From: JBJGXI01 sp045635475
GTDB lineage: Bacteria > Bacillota > Bacilli > Bacillales > Amphibacillaceae
Assembly (NCBI RefSeq): GCF_045635475.1
Contig: NZ_JBJGXI010000006.1
Coordinates: forward strand, 81,919-145,918
Reading direction: 5' to 3'
DNA length: 64,000 nt
Part shown: piece after piece, positions 52,991 to 62,517 of the stretch
Layout of the letters: every line of letters starts with the position of its first letter
How positions within the stretch are numbered: the stretch's first letter is position 1
The notes under the pieces: model-generated
Seen by the model: only the letters and a program-made list of their open reading frames with translations
What the model was told of the DNA's origin: nothing
The model's database searches: none
Translations under genes and position numbers: made by a program

Positions 52991-54784
52991 ATGAACAATC
53001 AAATAAAAGAAAAACTAGCCGTGCTCCCCGCTCAACCTGGTTGCTATCTTATGAAAGATAAACATAATACCGTCATTTATGTAGGAAAATCAAAACTATT
53101 GAAAAACCGTGTGCGATCATACTTCACTGGAGCCAATGACCAAAAAACACAGCGGCTTGTGCAAGAGATTGTAGATTTTGAATATATTGTCACATCATCT
53201 GAGATTGAAGCACTTATACTAGAAATGAATTTAATTAAAAAATACGATCCGAAGTACAATGTACTATTAAAGGATGACAAATCCTATCCGTATTTAAAAA
53301 TTACGGCAGAAGAGCATCCTCGTCTCATCGTGACACGTAAAGTTAAAAAGGATAAGGGAAAATATTTCGGCCCATATCCCAATGTGATCGCTGCTCGCGA
53401 AACAAAAAAATTACTAGACAGACTATATCCACTGCGAAAATGTAATCAGATGCCAGACCGTGTTTGCCTATATTACCATATGCATCAGTGTCTTGGACCT
53501 TGTGTGTATCCAGTTTCCAAAGAAACGAACAAGAAAATCGTGCAAAGTATTACATCGTTTCTTGGTGGAGGACATAAGCAAATTAAAAATGATTTGAAGC
53601 AAAAAATGCTTGATGCTTCCGAAGAACTCGATTTCGAGCGTGCAAAAGAATTGCGAGATCAAATTCAGCATATCGAATCGGTCATGGAGCAGCAGAAGAT
53701 GACGCTGAAGGATCAGGTTGATCGTGATATTTTTGGCTACGCATACGATAAGGGTTGGATGTGTGTCCAAGTTTTTTTTGTTCGACAAGGAAAGCTAATC
53801 GAACGTGACGTATCGATTTTTCCGTTTTTTGATGATCCTGAGGAAACGTTCATGACCTTTATCGGACGATTCTACTTGCACCATAACCATCCGAAACCGA
53901 AACAAGTGCACGTTCCGGCACCGACAGATAATGAGTTGTTAAAGGAACTGTTAGAGGTTGACGTTCATATTCCTTATCGTGGTAGAAAAAAAGAATTAGT
54001 CGAACTTGCAGGTAAGAACGCTCAAATTGCATTGGAAGAAAAATTCTCTCTAATCGAACGCGATGAGGAACGAACAGTGAAAGCAGTAGAGCAACTGGGG
54101 GAAATATTAAACATTGAGATACCTCATCGAATTGAAGCGTTTGATAACTCAAACATTCAAGGAACAGATCCCGTGTCAGCAATGATCGTTTTTGTTGATG
54201 GACGTCCTTACAAAAAAGATTATCGTAAATATAAAATAAAAGATGTAAAAGGCCCGGATGATTACGAGACCATGAGAGAAGTTATCCGAAGAAGGTATAC
54301 GCGTGTATTAAAAGAAAACTTGCCATTACCTGATTTGATCGTGATTGATGGAGGTAAGGGTCAAATGAATGCCGCTTTAGACGTGTTGGAAAATGAATTA
54401 GGTTTAGATGTGCCATTATGTGGACTTGCAAAAGATGACAAGCACCGGACTAGTGAATTGCTCTACGGCAGTCCACCACAAGTCGTGCAGTTAGATCGAC
54501 AGTCACAACCGTTTTATTTGATTCAACGAATTCAAGATGAAGTGCACCGATTTGCGATCTCTTTTCACCGTCAATTACGCGGAAAAAGCGCATTTCGCTC
54601 TGAACTTGACCAAATACCCGGTGTTGGTGAAAAGCGGAGAAGGCAGCTATTAACCCATTTTAAATCGATAAGAGAAATAAAAAATGCGTCTGTGGAAGAT
54701 ATAAAAAAATTAGGAATACCAGCTCCGACTGCTACACTAATTTTAGAACACTTAAATACTCCACAAACGGATGAAAAAGCGTAA
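52991..54784 (+). CDS. uvrC: Excinuclease ABC subunit C
   Basis: The 597-residue nuclease of nucleotide-excision repair. It has the GIY-YIG domain (GCYLMKDKHNTVIYVGKSKLL), a central Cys-containing region (CNQMPDRVCLYYHMHQCLGPC), the UVR motif (LDFERAKELRDQI, near 215), the RNase H-like C-terminal domain (IEAFDNSNIQGTDPVSA) and two helix-hairpin-helix motifs (QIPGVGEKRRRQLL). All parts are present. GGGGAGG precedes the ATG. Confidence 0.97.
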   Translation: MNNQIKEKLAVLPAQPGCYLMKDKHNTVIYVGKSKLLKNRVRSYFTGANDQKTQRLVQEIVDFEYIVTSSEIEALILEMNLIKKYDPKYNVLLKDDKSYPYLKITAEEHPRLIVTRKVKKDKGKYFGPYPNVIAARETKKLLDRLYPLRKCNQMPDRVCLYYHMHQCLGPCVYPVSKETNKKIVQSITSFLGGGHKQIKNDLKQKMLDASEELDFERAKELRDQIQHIESVMEQQKMTLKDQVDRDIFGYAYDKGWMCVQVFFVRQGKLIERDVSIFPFFDDPEETFMTFIGRFYLHHNHPKPKQVHVPAPTDNELLKELLEVDVHIPYRGRKKELVELAGKNAQIALEEKFSLIERDEERTVKAVEQLGEILNIEIPHRIEAFDNSNIQGTDPVSAMIVFVDGRPYKKDYRKYKIKDVKGPDDYETMREVIRRRYTRVLKENLPLPDLIVIDGGKGQMNAALDVLENELGLDVPLCGLAKDDKHRTSELLYGSPPQVVQLDRQSQPFYLIQRIQDEVHRFAISFHRQLRGKSAFRSELDQIPGVGEKRRRQLLTHFKSIREIKNASVEDIKKLGIPAPTATLILEHLNTPQTDEKA

Positions 54785-54814
54785 GCCTCTATATAATGAG
54801 GCTTACGCTTTTTT
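54778..54814 (+). terminator. Terminator after uvrC
   Basis: AGCGTAAGCCTC pairs with GAGGCTTACGCT around an 8-base loop, followed by TTTTTT. Confidence 0.93.
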
Positions 54815-54989
54815 CTGAAGATAGGTAAAAGCTGTTATTGTGTAAAACGTAGTACTTATTGGGTGCTAACTAACTACCTCTATGGAAAAATTCGCGGGGA
54901 ACGTCTCAGGCTCCTCCCTCGCAAAGGTCGCTCACTGCGTGGCTTCTACAGTTCTTTTCTCGCTATTGTGGAGTATTTTTCCGCAGCTT

Positions 54990-55195
54990 GGTAAGTGAGT
55001 GTGAGTTTGACGGCCACCAGTGCACTTATCTGTGGCAAAAGAAACATAATTAGAATTTTGCGGCCACTAGCGCGTTTATTAAAGGGAGATTGTTGCTTTG
55101 GTAGCCCGTTATTGCTAAATAAGAGCTGTGGTGACCGACAAACTATCAAAACTGGAATGAAAGGTGAAATAAGTGCTTATATGGCCGCTCAAATC
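54990..55195. repeat. R1 quartet repeat, site C
   Basis: Two direct units (about 55009 and 55059) and two inverted units (about 55116 and 55167) give spacings of 50, 57 and 51 bp. The flanking DNA from 54815 to 55280 has no gene. Confidence 0.75.
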
Positions 55196-55280
55196 AATTA
55201 GTCCCTAGCTTGGGTATAGTTTTCTATTATTCATTAAGTTGAGGAGAACAAACGTAGCTAAAAGAGCTCTTCTGTTCTTA

Positions 55281-55709
55281 TCACATCGAATTAATAACTT
55301 GAAAAACTACCATTTGCTTTTTGCCTTTACGCTCATCTAAACATTCACAGGCTGTTTCATTTATTTGTTGGATTGCCTGCGCTAGAAAACCTGCCTCGAG
55401 TCGGTATTCTACTGGTAATTTTGCTTCTTCTCTCTGTGCAATGGGTTGACCGGTTAGTTCAAATACTAATTCGTTTCTTTTTTCTTTCTTTAACTCAAGG
55501 GTTCCCCATCCCATCTGAGCAAAAAAATCGACGACAGATTCTAGTGAATCTAAATGATAAGTTCTTGCTAGGTTTTTTCCCATTACATATAAGATATTTT
55601 TAGCATCTTTCCCAAGTAAATCAGGTAAGCAAACGTAGCGTAATAAATCATGGCCTGCCCCTGTAGTCTGTAACTGGTTGAGTTGTATCGGTTTTTCGTT
55701 TGGAGACAT
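55281..55709 (-). CDS. yslB: YslB-family (DUF2507) protein
   Basis: A 142-residue protein matching DUF2507/YslB: LLRYVCLPDLLGKDAKNILYVMGKNLAR, then FFAQMGWGTLEL and a C-terminal CECLDERKGKKQMVVF. These proteins have a V4R-like fold of unknown role. It runs on the minus strand between uvrC and sdhC. A long hairpin lies in its 5' leader, with GAAGGAAG as ribosome site before the ATG. Confidence 0.87.
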   Translation of the reverse strand: MSPNEKPIQLNQLQTTGAGHDLLRYVCLPDLLGKDAKNILYVMGKNLARTYHLDSLESVVDFFAQMGWGTLELKKEKRNELVFELTGQPIAQREEAKLPVEYRLEAGFLAQAIQQINETACECLDERKGKKQMVVFQVINSM

Positions 55710-55730
55710 GTAATTCCTTCCTTTCTACCA

Positions 55731-55776
55731 TAGCAATTACCCCCATATTCACGTGATGTATGGAGGATAATTGCTA
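55731..55776 (-). promoter_or_regulatory. Long hairpin in the yslB 5' leader
   Basis: TAGCAATTACCCCCATA and TATGGAGGATAATTGCTA form a nearly perfect stem of about 17 bp with an 11-base loop. Read on the minus strand it ends a few bases before the yslB ribosome site. It could be an operator, an mRNA stabiliser or a structured leader. Confidence 0.5.
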
Positions 55777-55981
55777 GATGAAAGCATGATAACAAGCTTT
55801 CTATCCTATCAGTATTATCGCTTTAATCAGCTGCATTTGCAAGTTAAAGTATTGGTAAATATCGTCTAAAACCTACATATAAACAGTTCGGCTCTCTTGA
55901 CGCTTATCGGCGTTAGAAGTACAATAAGTGTGTTATAAATATATACATGAATCTTACATTAAGATGCTCAATTACATATAA

Positions 55982-55997
55982 AATAAAGCGCTTTATT
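55982..55997. promoter_or_regulatory. Candidate catabolite-response (cre) element before sdhC
   Basis: AATAAAGCGCTTTATT is a perfect 16-base palindrome whose centre AAAGCGCTTT matches the cre core; the outer positions differ from the usual TG...CA. It lies about 60 bases before sdhC. CcpA control of the TCA cycle is known in Bacillus, but this site is a proposal. Confidence 0.42.
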
Positions 55998-56055
55998 GTA
56001 GGGAATGTATATTCGTTTCTATCAGGTATATTAAATTTGCAAGAGGGGGGTACAT

Positions 56056-56676
56056 ATGTCAGAGAGACGGGAGTTTGCTTATCGTAGGTTACATTCATTT
56101 TTAGGGGTTTTTCCAATAGGGATCTTTTTAGTGCAGCATCTATTTATTAATCATTATGCTGTATATGGAGCGGAAAGCTTTAATAAGGCTGCACACTTCA
56201 TTTATAATCTCCCATTTAGACCGTTGCTTGAACTATTCGTAATTTATATTCCGATTCTGTTTCATGCCATTTTAGGGGTATATATCGTGTTTGTTGCTAA
56301 GAACAATGCAAGACGTTATGGTTTTTTCCGTAACTGGATGTTTTATTTGCAACGTGTAACCGGTATCGTTACATTGATTTTCCTTATTTGGCACGTATGG
56401 GAAACACGAGTAGCCATCGGGCTTGGGAATGCGGAACTAGACTATAGTTTAATGGAGTCTATTTTGTCTAATCCATTTATGTTCTGGTTCTATATATTGG
56501 GGGTAATTTCTACAACATTCCACTTTGCTAATGGATTATGGAGTTTCCTCGTAACGTGGGGAATTACAGTTTCACCTCGTTCTCAACAAATAGCAACTTA
56601 TGCGACTTTAGGTGTATTTGTTGTTGTAACATATCTTGGCGTAAGATCATTAATTGCTATTGCATATGGTGTTTAA
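56056..56676 (+). CDS. sdhC: Succinate dehydrogenase cytochrome b558 subunit
   Basis: A 206-residue membrane anchor with five helices binding two haems b. The axial histidines match the B. subtilis subunit: His28, His70, His113 and His156. The start is ATG 56056 after GAGGGGGG. It carries electrons from SdhA/B to menaquinone. sdhA and sdhB follow in the usual order, with 55 and about 15 bases between them. Confidence 0.95.
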   Translation: MSERREFAYRRLHSFLGVFPIGIFLVQHLFINHYAVYGAESFNKAAHFIYNLPFRPLLELFVIYIPILFHAILGVYIVFVAKNNARRYGFFRNWMFYLQRVTGIVTLIFLIWHVWETRVAIGLGNAELDYSLMESILSNPFMFWFYILGVISTTFHFANGLWSFLVTWGITVSPRSQQIATYATLGVFVVVTYLGVRSLIAIAYGV

Positions 56677-56731
56677 TTAGATCGAAAATAATAAATAGAT
56701 ACAGCTTAACTAAGGGAGTGAGCATAATACT

Positions 56732-58483
56732 ATGAATAATCGCAATATCGTTATTGTCGGTGGTGGATTAGCTGGTCTCATGGCAACCATCAAAGCGGCA
56801 GAAGCAGGTGTTCACGTCGACCTATTGTCAATCGTGCCAGTAAAGCGTTCTCACTCTGTTTGTGCTCAAGGTGGAATTAACGGTGCAGTAAATACAAAGG
56901 GTGAAGGTGACTCTCCTTGGGAACACTTTGATGACACTGTTTATGGTGGCGATTTCCTTGCTAATCAACCACCAGTAAAAGCTATGTGTGACGCTGCACC
57001 TGGCATTATCCATATGCTGGACCGTATGGGTGTTATGTTTAACCGTACACCTGAAGGCTTATTAGATTTCCGTCGTTTCGGTGGAACACAGCACCACCGC
57101 ACCGCTTATGCTGGTGCGACAACAGGCCAACAACTACTTTATGCTTTGGATGAACAAGTAAGACGCTTTGAAGTCGAGGGGCTTGTAACGAAATATGAAG
57201 GCTGGGAATTTATCTCTGCACTAATCGATGAAGAAGGTATTGGACGTGGTGTTATTGCACAGCATATCCAATCCCATGAATTACGAGCATTTAAAGCAGA
57301 TGCAACCATCTTAGCTACAGGTGGTCCTGGTATTATTTTTGGTAAATCAACGAACTCGGTCATTAATACTGGATCTGCGGCGGCGGCATTGTATCGTCAA
57401 GGTGGCATTTATTCAAATGGGGAATTCATTCAAATTCACCCGACAGCGATTCCAGGTGATGACAAGCTCCGTTTAATGAGTGAATCTGCACGTGGTGAAG
57501 GTGGACGTGTTTGGACGTATAAAGACGGAGAGCCTTGGTACTTCCTTGAGGAAAAATATCCAGCTTACGGTAACCTAGTGCCCCGGGATATCGCTACAAG
57601 AGAGATCTTTGATGTGTGTGTTAATCAAAAGCTTGGTATTAATGGCGAAAACATGGTGTACTTAGACCTTTCTCATAAAGATTCGAAAGAGCTTGATGTT
57701 AAGCTTGGGGGTATCATTGAAATTTATGAAAAATTTGTAGGTGAAGATCCGCGTAAAGTTCCAATGAAGATATTCCCAGCTGTTCACTATTCTATGGGTG
57801 GTCTTTGGGTTGATTACAATCAAATGACAAATATCCCTGGAATCTTTGCGGCTGGTGAGTGTGATTACTCTCAACATGGTGGAAACCGTCTTGGAGCGAA
57901 CTCGTTACTATCTTCCATCTTTGGAGGAATGGTTGCTGGTCCTAATGCGATTAAATATATTAATGGATTGGAAAAAACGGTTGATGATATTCCTTCTACA
58001 TTCTTTGAAAGTAAGTTAAAAGAAGAAGAAGGTTACTTCGAACAGTTAATGGCAATGGATGGCGAAGAGAATGCCTACCAAATCCATAAAGAACTAGGCG
58101 AATGGATGACAGACAACGTAACAGTTGTTCGTGATAACGCGAAACTATTAAAAACGGATGAAAAGATTCAAGAATTACTAGACCGTTGGGAAAATATAAA
58201 TATTAATGACACATCTCGTTGGAGTAACCAAGGGGTTATGTTCACGCGTCAATTGAAAAACATGTTACACCTTGCACGCGTGATTACACAAGGTGCTTAT
58301 AACCGAAATGAAAGCCGTGGTGCCCATTATAAACCAGAATTCCCTGATCGAAATGATGAAGAATGGTTGAAAACAACGATGGCACGATTCAATGAGGAAA
58401 CAAATGCACCAGAATTTAATTATGTGGATGTAGATGTATCACTAATTGAACCGAGAAAACGAGATTATAGTAAGAAGAAATAA
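56732..58483 (+). CDS. sdhA: Succinate dehydrogenase flavoprotein subunit
   Basis: A 583-residue subunit with covalently bound FAD. It has GGGLAGLMAT (dinucleotide binding), HSVCAQGGINGA containing the FAD-linking histidine region, the catalytic segment PTAIPGDDKLRLMSESARGEGG, and VHYSMGGLWVD. The length is normal for the Bacillus menaquinone-type enzyme. It is downstream of sdhC and followed closely by sdhB. Confidence 0.97.
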   Translation: MNNRNIVIVGGGLAGLMATIKAAEAGVHVDLLSIVPVKRSHSVCAQGGINGAVNTKGEGDSPWEHFDDTVYGGDFLANQPPVKAMCDAAPGIIHMLDRMGVMFNRTPEGLLDFRRFGGTQHHRTAYAGATTGQQLLYALDEQVRRFEVEGLVTKYEGWEFISALIDEEGIGRGVIAQHIQSHELRAFKADATILATGGPGIIFGKSTNSVINTGSAAAALYRQGGIYSNGEFIQIHPTAIPGDDKLRLMSESARGEGGRVWTYKDGEPWYFLEEKYPAYGNLVPRDIATREIFDVCVNQKLGINGENMVYLDLSHKDSKELDVKLGGIIEIYEKFVGEDPRKVPMKIFPAVHYSMGGLWVDYNQMTNIPGIFAAGECDYSQHGGNRLGANSLLSSIFGGMVAGPNAIKYINGLEKTVDDIPSTFFESKLKEEEGYFEQLMAMDGEENAYQIHKELGEWMTDNVTVVRDNAKLLKTDEKIQELLDRWENININDTSRWSNQGVMFTRQLKNMLHLARVITQGAYNRNESRGAHYKPEFPDRNDEEWLKTTMARFNEETNAPEFNYVDVDVSLIEPRKRDYSKKK

Positions 58484-58498
58484 GGGGGAATGGAAGGA

Positions 58499-59260
58499 AT
58501 GGCAAATAAAACAGTAACGTTTATTATAACACGTCAAGATAGTCCGGACTCCTCTTCCTATAAGGAGACCTTTGAAATTCCTTATCGAGAAAATATGAAT
58601 ATTATCTCAGGACTAATGGAAATTCAAAGAAATCCGGTTAATGCAAAAGGGGAAAAAACAACACCAGTAAACTGGGAATCAAACTGTCTAGAAGAAGTTT
58701 GTGGTGCATGTTCGATGGTGATAAACGGAACGCCGCGCCAGTCTTGTTCAACATTAGTTGATAAATTAGAACAGCCAATTCGTTTAGAACCGATGGCAAC
58801 TTTCCCGGTAATGCGTGATTTAGCGGTAGATCGTAGTCGTATGTTTGATTCACTGAAAAAAGTGAAGGCTTGGATTCCAATCGATGGCACATATGATCTT
58901 GGTCCTGGACCTCGTATGCCAGAGAAAAAGCGTCAATGGGCTTACGAGTTATCTAAATGTATGACTTGTGGTGTTTGTTTAGAGGCTTGCCCGAACGTAA
59001 ACACGAATTCAGATTTCATTGGTCCAGCACCACTTTCACAAGTACGCTTGTTCAATGCACATCCCACAGGTGAGCTGAATAAAGGGGAACGTTTAGAAGC
59101 GTTAATGGAGGACGGTGGTCTTGCAGGCTGTGGTAACTCACAGAACTGTGTGCAAGTTTGTCCAAAAGGAATTCCATTAACAACGTCAATTGCAGCGCTA
59201 AACAGAGATACAAACATTCAATCATTTAAGAACTTCTTCGGAAGTGATCATGCATATTAA
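58499..59260 (+). CDS. sdhB: Succinate dehydrogenase iron-sulfur subunit
   Basis: A 253-residue subunit with a 2Fe-2S domain (NCLEEVCGACSMVINGTPRQSC) and a C-terminal domain with the other two clusters (CMTCGVCLEACPNV and GNSQNCVQVCPKG). ATG 58499 is preferred because AAGGGGG lies 10 bases before it; ATG 58490 is too close. It completes the sdhCAB operon, and a terminator follows. Confidence 0.97.
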   Translation: MANKTVTFIITRQDSPDSSSYKETFEIPYRENMNIISGLMEIQRNPVNAKGEKTTPVNWESNCLEEVCGACSMVINGTPRQSCSTLVDKLEQPIRLEPMATFPVMRDLAVDRSRMFDSLKKVKAWIPIDGTYDLGPGPRMPEKKRQWAYELSKCMTCGVCLEACPNVNTNSDFIGPAPLSQVRLFNAHPTGELNKGERLEALMEDGGLAGCGNSQNCVQVCPKGIPLTTSIAALNRDTNIQSFKNFFGSDHAY

Positions 59261-59265
59261 GTTTA

Positions 59266-59302
59266 AGAAGCAGCCCTGCCATTATGGTAGGGCTGCTTCT
59301 TT
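59266..59302. terminator. Terminator between sdhB and the channel gene
   Basis: AGAAGCAGCCCT pairs with AGGGCTGCTTCT around an 11-base loop. It lies between convergent genes and touches the stop of the channel gene. Confidence 0.85.
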
Positions 59303-60014
59303 AGACAGCTTTATCTTTTTCCATTTCTTTTAATAACAAGTAAATCTGATGTAGTTCTTGCGGTGTTAATTCGTCATAGCGGTCCAATTGTTGTTTTATA
59401 AATGCAACAGTCGCATTGGTTTCTTTTGTATCTTTGACAAAAAACGTTGTAATCGAACCTGTTATCATTCCAATTAATCCGATACCTACAACCATAAGAA
59501 TTACTGCGACAATTCTACCCACCGGTGTTTCTGGTGAAATATCTCCGTAACCTACAGTAGTTGTTGTAACTATTGACCACCAAACACCATCTGCTATTGA
59601 ATTTATATTTGGTTCAAAGTAATTAACAATAACTGAGGAAAAAAATATAAATATAATAGCTAATCCAACCAATTTATCTAATCCATTTGTTCTAAGGATC
59701 CCAAGTAATTTTGGAGCGCGATTCTTAACTATTGCAATCAGTCTTATAATACGAAATAACCTTGCTATTCTAGCCGCTTGAAAAATGCTGTCTAGCGGAA
59801 TAGCAGCAATAATATCAAATGGATTAGATTTAACATATTTCCACTTGTCCTTATAGATGAAAAGACGAACGACTACGTCTATGAAAAAAATGAACCATAT
59901 GATTTTATCTAAAATAAGAATAACGTGATGATCCGACCAAAGAAAAGCAACGGAAATGCAAGCGAGTACTATTAAGATAATATCATAGATAAAAGTAAGC
60001 CTTTGTTTATTCAT
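59301..60014 (-). CDS. Voltage-gated potassium channel
   Basis: A 237-residue channel with six membrane helices. The S4 segment is basic and regular (ARIARLFRIIRLIAIVKNR), and the selectivity filter is TTTTVGYGD in the pore loop (about 145-153). A short C-terminal helix (LYLLLKEMEKDKAV region) may form a coiled bundle. It is Kv-like and should pass K+; no RCK domain is fused. It is on the minus strand with no close operon partner. Confidence 0.9.
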   Translation of the reverse strand: MNKQRLTFIYDIILIVLACISVAFLWSDHHVILILDKIIWFIFFIDVVVRLFIYKDKWKYVKSNPFDIIAAIPLDSIFQAARIARLFRIIRLIAIVKNRAPKLLGILRTNGLDKLVGLAIIFIFFSSVIVNYFEPNINSIADGVWWSIVTTTTVGYGDISPETPVGRIVAVILMVVGIGLIGMITGSITTFFVKDTKETNATVAFIKQQLDRYDELTPQELHQIYLLLKEMEKDKAV

Positions 60015-60325
60015 ATTTGATCTCCTCGGAACAGAAACATCAAATCATTTTTAATGAATCCAATTACTGTTTTTGTCCATTATACGATAAGGGAACATGT
60101 TTGGCATCCGAGAATTATAGAAAGGGAACTTCCCCGTCTCGAAAATGCAAGAATAAAACAACGCAGGAAAGGTGCATATTAATTTTGGTATAAATTACGT
60201 GCTCTAACAGTCACCACACTCGAACATACAGAATAGTATATATCATATAAAATGAAGGGATTAATTTGGAACATATTAAATTCAATGTTCTTCCGATAAT
60301 ATACTCACAGTTTCGCTCTTCCTTT
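60015..60325. other. Gene-free interval before gerE
   Basis: It contains the 5' side of the channel gene and then A/T-rich DNA with no convincing gene. The sigma-K-like promoter of gerE is annotated separately just after it. Confidence 0.5.
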
Positions 60326-60334
60326 CATAATATA
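60307..60334 (+). promoter_or_regulatory. Candidate sigma-K promoter of gerE
   Basis: An AC-type -35 (60307-60308) and CATAATATA (60326-60334), which fits the CATAnnnTA -10 of sigma-K, are spaced by 17 bases. gerE is a sigma-K gene in B. subtilis. The match is short and could be chance. Confidence 0.45.
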
Positions 60335-60395
60335 ACTTGACTAAATAAATACCCTTCATGATGCGGCTCTTACGACAGCAAGGAGGGGTTAACAC

Positions 60396-60620
60396 TTGAA
60401 AGATAATGACTACAAGCCGAAGCAACTATTAACAAAACGGGAAAAAGAAGTGTTTGAACTATTAGTACAGGACAAAACAACAAAAGAAATAGCCCAGGAA
60501 TTGTTTATATCACAAAAGACCGTTCGGAACCATATTTCAAATGCTATGCAAAAGCTTGGCGTAAAGGGGCGTTCACAGGCTGTAGTAGAGCTCCTTCGTA
60601 TGGGGGAATTAAAGCTCTAG
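60396..60620 (+). CDS. gerE: Spore germination/coat regulator GerE
   Basis: A 74-residue LuxR/GerE-type helix-turn-helix protein (LTKREKEVFELLVQDKTTKEIAQELFISQKTVRNHISNAMQKLGV) that controls coat genes late in the mother cell. It starts at TTG 60396 after AAGGAGGGG. The protein is just the DNA-binding domain, as in B. subtilis. It is followed by a terminator, so it is monocistronic. Confidence 0.95.
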   Translation: MKDNDYKPKQLLTKREKEVFELLVQDKTTKEIAQELFISQKTVRNHISNAMQKLGVKGRSQAVVELLRMGELKL

Positions 60621-60658
60621 TAAAAACCGACTTTCTTTTCGGGAAGTCGGTTTTTTGT
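60621..60658 (+). terminator. Terminator after gerE
   Basis: AAAACCGACTT pairs with AAGTCGGTTTT around an 11-base loop, followed by T. Confidence 0.9.
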
Positions 60659-60717
60659 ATTTCTAGAAAATTATAAAATTAAACAACTGCGGATATCGTA
60701 CTAAGTTATTTATCCAC

Positions 60718-60870
60718 TTCCAGCTCCAGCGCTAAAGCTGTAGTGAGACAACACCTACCTCCGTACGATAAGTCAACATCGATTTGCTTACGCTCATCGT
60801 GTTTCCTTTATCTCCTGCTGCTAAGTCTAAACATCGCTAAACGGGCGCCCCAAGCTTTTGGTCATGCGTT
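60718..60870. repeat. Intergenic repeat family R2, copy 3
   Basis: It carries CCAGCTCCAGCGC, CGATAAGTCAACATCGATT, CGTGTTTCCTTTATCTCC and GGGCGCCCCAAGCTTTTGG, matching the copy at 25487-25700. It is shorter and partly degraded. It lies between gerE and the antiporter. Confidence 0.65.
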
Positions 60871-60968
60871 TGGAAAAGCGAATCAATCAAATTATGTGCC
60901 AGTTTCAACCATTTCCTTTACAATTAGGTTAAGTAGTGTGAGATATAGATGTGTAGCGGAGGTAACGA

Positions 60969-62486
60969 ATGATCCAGGAAATACTACAATCCAATCAATT
61001 TCTTTTTCTAATAGCTCTATTACTAATTATTAGTGTTCTAGTTACGAAATTCTCATCTCGACTTGGTGTGCCATCCCTAGTCCTGTTTATAGGTGTGGGC
61101 ATGCTTGTTGGTAGTGATGGGTTAAATATTATCTATTTTGATAACGCAGAGCTTGCGCAATTGATAGGGGTATTTGCTTTAGTTGTGATTTTGTTTGAAG
61201 GTGGATTACAAACAAAATGGGACATTATTCGACCAGTGATTGCTCCTGCGGTCTCCATGGCAACAATCGGCGTGTTAATAACAACCGCAATCGTAGCACT
61301 TGGTGCGAAGTTTATTTTTAATATCTCATGGGTGGAATCACTGCTGATTGGTTCGATCGTTGGTTCAACGGATGCAGCTGCGGTATTCGCTGTATTAAAA
61401 GGTATGAATATTAATAAAAAGATCGAAGCCACTTTGGAGGCAGAGTCAGGTACCAATGATCCAATGGCTGTATTTTTAACCGTTTCTTTGATTCAGTTAA
61501 TCACAATAAATAACGCCAATGTATGGGTATTAATTGGTTCGTTTTTTTGGCAAATGGGTATGGGTGTTATTTTAGGTTTAGTGATTGGTAAAATAGCAAG
61601 TCTGTCTATTAACAGGATCAATTTGGATTCGAGTGGTTTGTATCCATTATTTGCGCTTGGATTTGCATTTTTGTCTTACAGCATTAGTTCGCTAGCAAAT
61701 GCCAGTGGGCTGCTAGCAGTTTATATAACTGCCATGGTAATTGGTAATTCAGATTTAATTTATCGACATTCTATTGTAAGATTTAACGAAGGCTTTGGCT
61801 GGATGATGCAAATTCTTATGTTTATTATATTGGGGCTATTTGTATTTCCAGGCGAGCTATTCACTGCAGAAATTATCTGGAAAGGGTTGTTGTTATCCGT
61901 CGTATTGATTTTCTTAGCACGGCCAATTGCCACTTTCGTTTCTTTGTTAAGTTTTAAGTTTAACGCGAAAGAAAAAGTGTTTCTTTCATGGGCGGGACTA
62001 AGGGGAGCAGTCCCAATCGTACTAGCAATATTTCCGCTTTTAGCGAAAATAGAAAATAGCCAGCTGTTTTTCAATGCTGTATTTTTCGTTGTTTTAACCT
62101 CAACATTATTGCAAGGAACAACGCTATCGTGGATGGCATCGAAATTTGGTCTAAGTGGAGTGCGCAAATCAAATCCGATTCATGCACTGGAATTAATTTC
62201 AATCGGCAAAACGAACGTAGAAATAGTAGAATATGAAGTAGCTGCTGAAAATGTGATCGTAGGTAAGCAGTTACAACATATTTCTTTACCCCATAAGACC
62301 TTAATTAATGCTATTATACGAAATGGAGATATTATTACTCCGCTTGGTAAAACAGTTGTCTTTGCAGGGGATACTTTATATATAATGGTTTCAAGACATA
62401 AAAAGGATGAACTTAAGCAAATGCTGCAGAAAAATACAGAAAAAATCAATAGAAATAGTGACGAGGAAAAGCATCAATTGGATTAA
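60969..62486 (+). CDS. CPA1-type K+/H+ or Na+/H+ antiporter with C-terminal TrkA-C domain
   Basis: A 505-residue transporter with about twelve membrane helices. It has the CPA1 pattern (LLIISVLVTKFSSRLGVP, IVGSTDAAAVFAVLKGM with the ion-site Asp, and ESGTNDPMAVFLT) and a cytosolic C-terminus from about 400 with a TrkA-C/RCK_C fold (LQHISLPHKTLINAIIRNGDIITPLG). Such proteins handle K+ or Na+ and pH balance; the cation cannot be told from sequence. GGAGGTAACG precedes the ATG. Next to the K+ channel region, it fits a saline or alkaline habit, which is inference. Confidence 0.88.
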   Translation: MIQEILQSNQFLFLIALLLIISVLVTKFSSRLGVPSLVLFIGVGMLVGSDGLNIIYFDNAELAQLIGVFALVVILFEGGLQTKWDIIRPVIAPAVSMATIGVLITTAIVALGAKFIFNISWVESLLIGSIVGSTDAAAVFAVLKGMNINKKIEATLEAESGTNDPMAVFLTVSLIQLITINNANVWVLIGSFFWQMGMGVILGLVIGKIASLSINRINLDSSGLYPLFALGFAFLSYSISSLANASGLLAVYITAMVIGNSDLIYRHSIVRFNEGFGWMMQILMFIILGLFVFPGELFTAEIIWKGLLLSVVLIFLARPIATFVSLLSFKFNAKEKVFLSWAGLRGAVPIVLAIFPLLAKIENSQLFFNAVFFVVLTSTLLQGTTLSWMASKFGLSGVRKSNPIHALELISIGKTNVEIVEYEVAAENVIVGKQLQHISLPHKTLINAIIRNGDIITPLGKTVVFAGDTLYIMVSRHKKDELKQMLQKNTEKINRNSDEEKHQLD

Positions 62487-62517
62487 CGATGTGTGTTCTT
62501 CTAGGAGGTAGCGGACA

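Noticed and set aside
53468..54182. Minus-strand frames of 106 and 107 codons inside uvrC
   Set aside because: They mirror the complete uvrC gene and have no ribosome site.
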